19,732 bases of DNA from DASZVN01 sp035547055. Its GTDB lineage: Bacteria > Pseudomonadota > Alphaproteobacteria > Rhizobiales > Methylopilaceae. Of the stretch, positions 15,533 through 19,732 are shown piece after piece. Both the position numbers and the translations under genes were made by a program. Below the pieces are notes generated by a model. It made no database searches, was not told the DNA's origin, and saw only the letters and a list, made by a program, of their open reading frames with translations. The first letter of the stretch is position 1; each line of letters starts with the position of its first letter. The stretch spans positions 1 through 19,732 of the forward strand of contig DASZVN010000194.1 of assembly GCA_035547055.1 (NCBI GenBank). The letters run 5' to 3'.

Positions 15533-17140
15533 CTACGCCGCCGCCTTCACGCCCTGCGCGGCGTCCTCGCGGATCATCGCGGCGCCCTTCTCGCCGATCA
15601 TGATGACCGGCGCCTGGATGTTGCCGGTGGTCGGCGTCGGCATCACGGAGGCGTCGATCACGCGGAGCCCGGCGAGGCCGCGCACGCGCAGGCGCGAATC
15701 GACCACTGCCCGTGGATCCTCGCCCATCCGGCAGGTGCCGCAGGGGTGGTAGACGCTGCCGCCCGTCGCGCGGATGTAGTCCATGAGGTCGGCTTCGGAG
15801 GTGACGCCCGGCCCCGGCGTCAACTCGCCCGCGCTGTAGGGCGCGATCGCCGGGGAGGCGAAGATGCGGCGGGCGATGGCGAAGCCGGCGACGATCGCCT
15901 GGCCGTCGCGTGGGTCGGATAGGTAGTTCGGCCGGATCACGGGCTTCGCGAACGGATCCGGCGAGGCCGCCATGACGGTGCCGCGGCTGTCGGGCCGGCC
16001 GGGGCAGACCGAGAGATTCATGCCGGGCTCGCGCTCCAGCGCGCCCAGGTGCTTGGGATCGAACGTCGCCGGCATGAACAGGAGCTGGAGGTCCGGGCTC
16101 GCGAGCTCGGGGCGGCTCTTCACGAACACCGAGACCTGGGTCGCGCCGAAGGTCAGCGCGCCGCGCCCGGCGAGCACCCAGCGGCCGATCTCGTAGGCCA
16201 GGCGCGGGCCACGGCGCATCTCATTGACCGTCAGCGCGCCGCGGACGCGATGGCTGACCTTGGCCTGGTAGTGATCGCCGAGATTGCTGCCGACGCCGGG
16301 CAGGTCGTGGACCACCTCGACGCCGATGGCGCGAAGGTGCTCGGCCGGGCCGACGCCGGAGATCTGGAGGAGCTGCGGCGAGTTCACCGCGCCTCCCGAC
16401 AGGATGACCTCGCGACCCGCCCGCAGCGTCCGGTCCTGTCCGTTCTGGCGGAATGCGACGCCGACGCAGCGTCTGCCCTCGAACAGGAGCCGCGTCGCGT
16501 GGGCGTTGGTCTCGACGCGGAGGTTTGGCCGCCGTCGCGCTTCGGCGAGGAAGGTCCGCGCGGTCGAACGCCGGACCCGGGTGCGGTTCATCTGCGAGAA
16601 GCCGACGCCCTCCTGCCGGCTGCCGTTGATGTCCGGCGTCAGCGGAAAGCCGGCCTGCTGCGCGGCCTCGACGAAATGGCGGGTCAGCGGCAGGACGGTG
16701 CGGTAGTTCTCGACCGGGAGCGGTCCGCTGCGGCCGCGAAAATCGTCTTCGCCGCCGGCGCGCCGCTCGATCGAGCGGAAGTGAGGCAGCACGTCGTCAT
16801 AGGACCAGCCGCGCGCGCCCATCTGCGCCCAGCCGTCGAAATCGGCCGGGTTGCCGCGCACGAAGTTCATGCCGTTGATCGAGCCCGAGCCGCCGATCAC
16901 CTTGCCGCGGGGCCAGCGCAGGCTGCGCCCGCCGATGCCGGGCTCCGGCTCCGAGGCGTAGTTCCAGTTGAAGCGGGTGCCGTGCATGAGCTGCACGACC
17001 GCCGCCGGGATGTGGATGAAGGGATGCCAGTCGCTGGGGCCGGCTTCCAGCAGCGTGACGCTGGCCCCGGTCTCGCTGAGGCGCGCCGCGACTACGCAGC
17101 CGGCCGAGCCGGCGCCCACGACGATATAGTCCGCATCCAT
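15533..17140 (-). CDS. GMC-family FAD-dependent oxidoreductase (choline dehydrogenase-like)
   Basis: 535-residue flavoprotein that should oxidise an alcohol to an aldehyde or ketone. The FAD-binding motif VVGAGSAG is at residues 7-14 with the FAD-ribose glutamate E32. GMC signature 1 (GRSLRWPRGKVIGGSGSING) is at 71-90 and signature 2 (GGAVNSPQLLQISG) at 249-262. The catalytic pair is H465 (VYHPCGTCRMG) and N507 (TTGNIQAP). No signal peptide is visible. The ATG at 17140 starts directly before the FAD strand; a TTG at 17179 in the same frame lies in the operator region and is rejected. It is monocistronic by appearance: predicted operator C sits 24 bases upstream and a hairpin separates it from the MmgE/PrpD gene. 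The operator links it to the dioxygenase and importer operons. Confidence 0.94.
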   Translation of the reverse strand: MDADYIVVGAGSAGCVVAARLSETGASVTLLEAGPSDWHPFIHIPAAVVQLMHGTRFNWNYASEPEPGIGGRSLRWPRGKVIGGSGSINGMNFVRGNPADFDGWAQMGARGWSYDDVLPHFRSIERRAGGEDDFRGRSGPLPVENYRTVLPLTRHFVEAAQQAGFPLTPDINGSRQEGVGFSQMNRTRVRRSTARTFLAEARRRPNLRVETNAHATRLLFEGRRCVGVAFRQNGQDRTLRAGREVILSGGAVNSPQLLQISGVGPAEHLRAIGVEVVHDLPGVGSNLGDHYQAKVSHRVRGALTVNEMRRGPRLAYEIGRWVLAGRGALTFGATQVSVFVKSRPELASPDLQLLFMPATFDPKHLGALEREPGMNLSVCPGRPDSRGTVMAASPDPFAKPVIRPNYLSDPRDGQAIVAGFAIARRIFASPAIAPYSAGELTPGPGVTSEADLMDYIRATGGSVYHPCGTCRMGEDPRAVVDSRLRVRGLAGLRVIDASVMPTPTTGNIQAPVIMIGEKGAAMIREDAAQGVKAAA

Positions 17141-17163
17141 TTTCGGGGCCGCCCGGCAACGTG

Positions 17164-17177
17164 GTTGACAGGTGAAC
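17164..17177 (-). promoter_or_regulatory. Predicted operator C (GMC oxidoreductase gene)
   Basis: Minus strand GTTCACCTGTCAAC, the same palindrome and orientation as operators A and B. The flanks ATT and CA on either side also match operator A. It lies 24 bases before the ATG, closer than at the other two promoters, and would overlap the start of transcription or the early leader. Confidence 0.6.
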
Positions 17178-17185
17178 AATCCCGC

Positions 17186-17210
17186 ACGGCCTTGCGCGAC
17201 GCAAGGCCGT
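17186..17210 (-). terminator. Hairpin downstream of the MmgE/PrpD gene
   Basis: An 11-base perfect stem (ACGGCCTTGCG / CGCAAGGCCGT) with a 3-base loop, 15 bases after the MmgE/PrpD stop. Only a poor T-rich stretch (GGGATTGTTC) follows on the minus strand, so it is a weak or Rho-assisted terminator at best. It separates that gene from the GMC gene and its operator. Confidence 0.45.
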
Positions 17211-17225
17211 TGTCGCCGTGGTGGA

Positions 17226-18608
17226 TCAGCCGATCAGGCTGGCGACATCGCTGACCCGTTCGAGCCCGGCGACGGTCTCGGCGATACGGTCGGCCCGGCC
17301 GCCGTCGAGCGGCACGCGGGCGTAGGTCGCGCACTCCGCGAATTTCGCCGCCATCGCCGCAGGCGACATCGGATGGTCGGGATGGCCGAGCGGCGCCTCG
17401 ATGCTGCGGGACAGCATGCGGCCGTCGCGGGTCGTGAGGTTCAGGACGCCCCGCGTCGCTTCCGCAGTGTTCCAACCGGTTTCGACCCGGTGGCCGATGC
17501 GGTCGGCGAGCGCCAGCGTCGCGCCGTCCGCCATCGCCGCCGTGTCGAAGCAGTCGAGCCCGACGCGCCCCTTGCCGAGGGCGGTCGCCACCGTGAACGG
17601 CACGCTGAACTTGGCGTCGATCGCGGTCGCCGGCCGCCGCTTGCGCTCCGGCGGCTCGCACAGCGCGCGGAAGAACGGGCTGATCACCGCCTCGGCCGCG
17701 GCGACGGCGTCGGGCCGGACGCCTTCGCTCTCGACCATCCACAACGCCGCCTCGATGAAGGCGTGCGTGCCCCGGCACGACGGCCACGGCTTGAAGCTGA
17801 CGCGTGCGGCGGGGAAATCCCGGCCGAGCCCATCGAGCAGGCGCTCGGCGCCGTCGGCGGAATCGGTATAGAGCCCGAAGAAGCCGTGCCGGCCCTCGAA
17901 CGGCTTGTCGAATGCGCGCACGCCGCCGGCGGCGAGCTGTGCTGCAAGGACGCCGGCCTTGGCCGCGAACGCCTCGCGCACGGCCCGCATGTGCGAGGGC
18001 GCGTAGCCCATCGTTTCGGACGGGAACGCGATCTGAAACTGGGCCAGCGCGAAGGCCTCGATCAGGCGGTTCTCGTCGAGCCCGAGCAGGCGGCCGGCGG
18101 CTGCCGTCGCCGCGAGGGCCCCGGCCATGAAGCGCACGGAGGTGCCCGGCCGCTCGTGCCCGTCGACCGCGAGGCCGAGCCGGCACGACAGGTCGGCGCC
18201 GAGCGCGATCGCCGCGATCAGCTCGCGGCCGTCGATCGGCGCGCGCGCGGTTTCCGCGACGGCGAGCGCGGCCGGCACCACTGCCGCATTGGGATGGACC
18301 AGCGCCTCGTCGAAGGTGTCCTCGTAGTCGAGGGAATGGGCCATCGCACCGTTGGCGAAGGCGGCCATCGCCGGCGCCGCCTTGAAGCCGAAGCCGATGA
18401 CGGTCGCGCCGCGCGGATGCTCGGCCTGCCGCGCGATCTCGGCGAAGGGGGCCGCGGCCTCGCCGAGCGAGCTCGCCGCGAGCGTCACGCCGACCGCGTC
18501 GAGAAGGCTCGCCTTGGCCGCCGCGACCGCCTCTGCCGGCAGCGCGTCGAACCGCGTCCCCACGACATGGCGCGCAATGACCCGACTGACGCCTACGCCC
18601 TGATCCAT
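17226..18608 (-). CDS. MmgE/PrpD family protein
   Basis: 460 residues, the normal length. The family includes 2-methylcitrate dehydratase, cis-aconitate decarboxylase and many uncharacterised members that dehydrate or decarboxylate polycarboxylic or hydroxy acids. Seen: the N-terminal helical domain with AKASLLDAVGVTLAAS and the family core FANGAMAHSLDYEDTFDEALVHPNAAVVPAALA (about 95-125), which contains the conserved Asp/His residues. The smaller C-terminal domain starts near 270. The ATG at 18608 is chosen because GAGGAA stands six bases upstream; an in-frame GTG at 18635 is less well placed. It may handle a hydroxy acid or a propionyl-CoA-derived product of the pathway, but it lacks the shared operator, so the functional link is weaker than for the GMC gene. 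Confidence 0.92.
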   Translation of the reverse strand: MDQGVGVSRVIARHVVGTRFDALPAEAVAAAKASLLDAVGVTLAASSLGEAAAPFAEIARQAEHPRGATVIGFGFKAAPAMAAFANGAMAHSLDYEDTFDEALVHPNAAVVPAALAVAETARAPIDGRELIAAIALGADLSCRLGLAVDGHERPGTSVRFMAGALAATAAAGRLLGLDENRLIEAFALAQFQIAFPSETMGYAPSHMRAVREAFAAKAGVLAAQLAAGGVRAFDKPFEGRHGFFGLYTDSADGAERLLDGLGRDFPAARVSFKPWPSCRGTHAFIEAALWMVESEGVRPDAVAAAEAVISPFFRALCEPPERKRRPATAIDAKFSVPFTVATALGKGRVGLDCFDTAAMADGATLALADRIGHRVETGWNTAEATRGVLNLTTRDGRMLSRSIEAPLGHPDHPMSPAAMAAKFAECATYARVPLDGGRADRIAETVAGLERVSDVASLIG

Positions 18609-18691
18609 GCCGTTTCCTCGCGAAGACGCCGCCACCGGGGCGGTGGTACGGCAAAAGCCTAGCCGAGTTCGACTGACCGGTTCCAGCTTCT

Positions 18692-18736
18692 TGGCGCGCC
18701 CGACAGGATTCGAACCTGTGACCTCTGCCTTCGGAG
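18692..18736 (-). other. 3' fragment of tRNA-Arg(CCG), attachment site of an integrated element
   Basis: On the minus strand these 45 bases run from the anticodon loop (CTCCGAA, anticodon CCG) through the variable region and the T arm (CAGGTTCGAATCCTG) to the acceptor strand CGGGCGC, discriminator G and encoded CCA. The expected 5' half (acceptor GCGCCCG, D arm and 5' anticodon strand GTTGCC) is missing. The sequence changes abruptly to AT-richer DNA at 18737. This is the usual mark of site-specific integration into a tRNA 3' end, and an integrase gene begins 181 bases further on. It is not a functional tRNA by itself. Confidence 0.8.
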
Positions 18737-18916
18737 CAATTTAACCTGCCCTTCGACGGTTTTCGACGGGTTTCGCTCCGATGCGCTATACTACTGTAAT
18801 CGCTCATAAAATTGAAATTGTGGCTCGCCTGACGTATCCTCGAATACGCTCCGACTTGCGTCCGGCTGCTTACGTGGTGCTTACGCGGGAATGGGAGTTT
18901 GGAAGGGAGAACTCCC
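18737..18916 (+). promoter_or_regulatory. Integrase leader with phased repeats and a start-codon hairpin
   Basis: 180 bases of lower GC than the rest of the window and no gene. TTCGACGG occurs at 18752-18759 and 18762-18769 (10-base period), and TGCTTACG at 18867-18874 and 18878-18885 (11-base period). These are candidates for arm-type integrase or excisionase sites. TATACT at 18787-18792 is a good -10 match without a convincing -35. At 18891-18918 a 9-base inverted repeat (ATGGGAGTT / AACTCCCAT) places the integrase AUG in a stem and its GAAGGGAG ribosome site in the loop. Confidence 0.45.
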
Positions 18917-19732
18917 ATGGCTAAGCTCACGAAGCGGCTCGTCGACTCCGCCGAACCCCGCGAGACAGACTACGTCATCTGGGATGACGAGCTACCAGGT
19001 TTCGGCCTGCGCGTCTTCGCCTCTGGCAAGCGCAGCTACGTCCTTCAATACCGCGCCTTGGGCCGCTCGCGCCGCTACACCATCGGCTTGCATGGCGTCT
19101 GGACCGCGGAAAGCGCGCGGCAGGAGGCGAAGGTCCAGTTGGGCCGCGTCGCGCAGGGTGACAATCCCGCCGAGGAACGCCAGCTCGATCACAAAGCCAT
19201 TACGGTCAAGGAACTCTGCACACTGTACGTCAACGACCTGAACGCAGGTCTCATCTTGGGGAAGGGCGGGCGGCCCAAGAAGCCGACAACCGTGGGGACG
19301 GACACCGGCCGCATCGAGCGGCACATCATCCCGCTCCTCGGGACGCGCCGCGTGAAGGACCTAACCAAGGCCGACATCAACAAGGTCCTTAAGGACATCA
19401 TGGCCGGCAAGACGCGAGTCGCCGTCAAGACGAAGAAGCTGCGCGGCAAGGCGATCGTCCGCGGCGGCGCCGGAACGGCCACGCGAACCGTCGGGCTCCT
19501 CGGCGGCATCCTCACCTATGCGGTCGAAGCTGGCATCATCACCACCAATCCTGCCCACGGCCTGCGGAAGCCGAAGGACAATGTCCGCACACGCCGGCTC
19601 ACGGAAGCGGAGTATCGGACGCTGGGCGAGATGCTGCGCACGGCTGAGAAGGATGAGAAGTACGCGACGACCGTGGAGATCATTCGTCAGATCGCGCTGA
19701 CCGGCTGCCGCCGGAGCGAAATGATCGGCCTC
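18917..19732 (+). CDS. DUF4102-type tyrosine recombinase/integrase (partial)
   Basis: Site-specific integrase of a genomic island or prophage; 272 residues are visible and the gene continues beyond the right edge (family about 390-430). The N-terminal DUF4102 domain shows LVDSAEPRETDYVIWDDELPGFGLRVFASGKRSYVLQYR at residues 8-46. A SAM-like core-binding domain spans about 95-220 (TRIVGLLGGILTYAVEAGIITTNPAHGL-like, with TVGLLGGIL). The catalytic domain begins near 230, with the first catalytic arginine in ALTGCRRSEMIGL at the very end of the window. The remaining catalytic His/Arg/Tyr residues are outside. Codon use is less GC-extreme than in the catabolic genes, as expected for acquired DNA. 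It reads away from the tRNA fragment into the element. The ATG at 18917 follows GAAGGGAG by seven bases. Confidence 0.93.
   Translation, partial: MAKLTKRLVDSAEPRETDYVIWDDELPGFGLRVFASGKRSYVLQYRALGRSRRYTIGLHGVWTAESARQEAKVQLGRVAQGDNPAEERQLDHKAITVKELCTLYVNDLNAGLILGKGGRPKKPTTVGTDTGRIERHIIPLLGTRRVKDLTKADINKVLKDIMAGKTRVAVKTKKLRGKAIVRGGAGTATRTVGLLGGILTYAVEAGIITTNPAHGLRKPKDNVRTRRLTEAEYRTLGEMLRTAEKDEKYATTVEIIRQIALTGCRRSEMIGL

Noticed and set aside
17141..17179. A 13-residue N-terminal extension of the GMC protein from TTG at 17179
   Set aside because: It would start inside predicted operator C, and the FAD-binding strand begins directly after the ATG at 17140.
17172..18662. A 496-codon plus-strand open frame
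   Set aside because: It is antisense to the MmgE/PrpD gene, whose protein has clear family motifs.
18609..18691. A fourth operator copy before the MmgE/PrpD gene
   Set aside because: No GTTNACNNGTNAAC match is present; only a short 6-base hairpin (18632-18646) near the ribosome site was seen.
18692..18780. A complete tRNA-Arg gene
   Set aside because: The 5' acceptor strand, D arm and 5' anticodon strand are absent from the adjoining sequence; only the 3' 45 bases match.

Overview
The window is very GC-rich, densely packed and full of 1- to 4-base start/stop overlaps. Its intergenic palindromes (762-784, 819-848, 15373-15497) look like those of Hyphomicrobiales and related Alphaproteobacteria, so I infer an alphaproteobacterial chromosome. 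No ribosomal or other species marker is present, so the genus is open.

Layout. (1) 1-9607, minus strand: one long catabolic operon read from 9607 leftwards. The order is Fe(II)/2-oxoglutarate dioxygenase, DUF35-like protein, two thiolase-like proteins, DUF35-like protein, two family III CoA-transferases, a third thiolase-like protein with a zinc-ribbon DUF35 partner, an SMP-30 lactonase-like protein, then (after a palindromic repeat pair) a 3-hydroxyisobutyrate dehydrogenase-type enzyme cut by the window edge. (2) 9841-15318, plus strand, divergent: a complete dipeptide/oligopeptide-type ABC importer (binding protein, two permeases, two ATPases). (3) 15533-18608, minus strand: a GMC flavoprotein oxidoreductase and a MmgE/PrpD protein. 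(4) 18692-19732: the 3' part of a tRNA-Arg(CCG), then a DUF4102-type tyrosine integrase reading rightwards, which marks the edge of an integrated element lying beyond the window.

How the genes may work together (inference). A nearly invariant 14-base palindrome, GTTYACSTGTCAAC, lies in the same orientation upstream of the dioxygenase operon, the importer operon and the GMC gene. These units therefore look like one regulon, although no regulator gene is in the window. The third thiolase-like protein has Gly at the thiolase cysteine position and Tyr at both histidine positions, as in retro-aldolases of the Ltp2-DUF35 type. A plausible route is import, hydroxylation by the dioxygenase, CoA transfer by the CoA-transferase pair, and retro-aldol cleavage to a carbonyl compound and a short acyl-CoA. 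The lactonase, GMC enzyme, dehydrogenase and MmgE/PrpD protein would handle side steps or products. No acyl-CoA dehydrogenase or enoyl-CoA hydratase is visible, which fits a hydroxyl group placed directly by the dioxygenase.

The most unusual feature is a mirror-symmetric block, DUF35-thiolase-thiolase-DUF35 (5745-8792). Both DUF35 proteins have lost all four zinc cysteines and both thiolases have lost the nucleophilic cysteine. Next to it, one of the two CoA-transferases has Cys where the catalytic Asp should be. The substrate is unknown.
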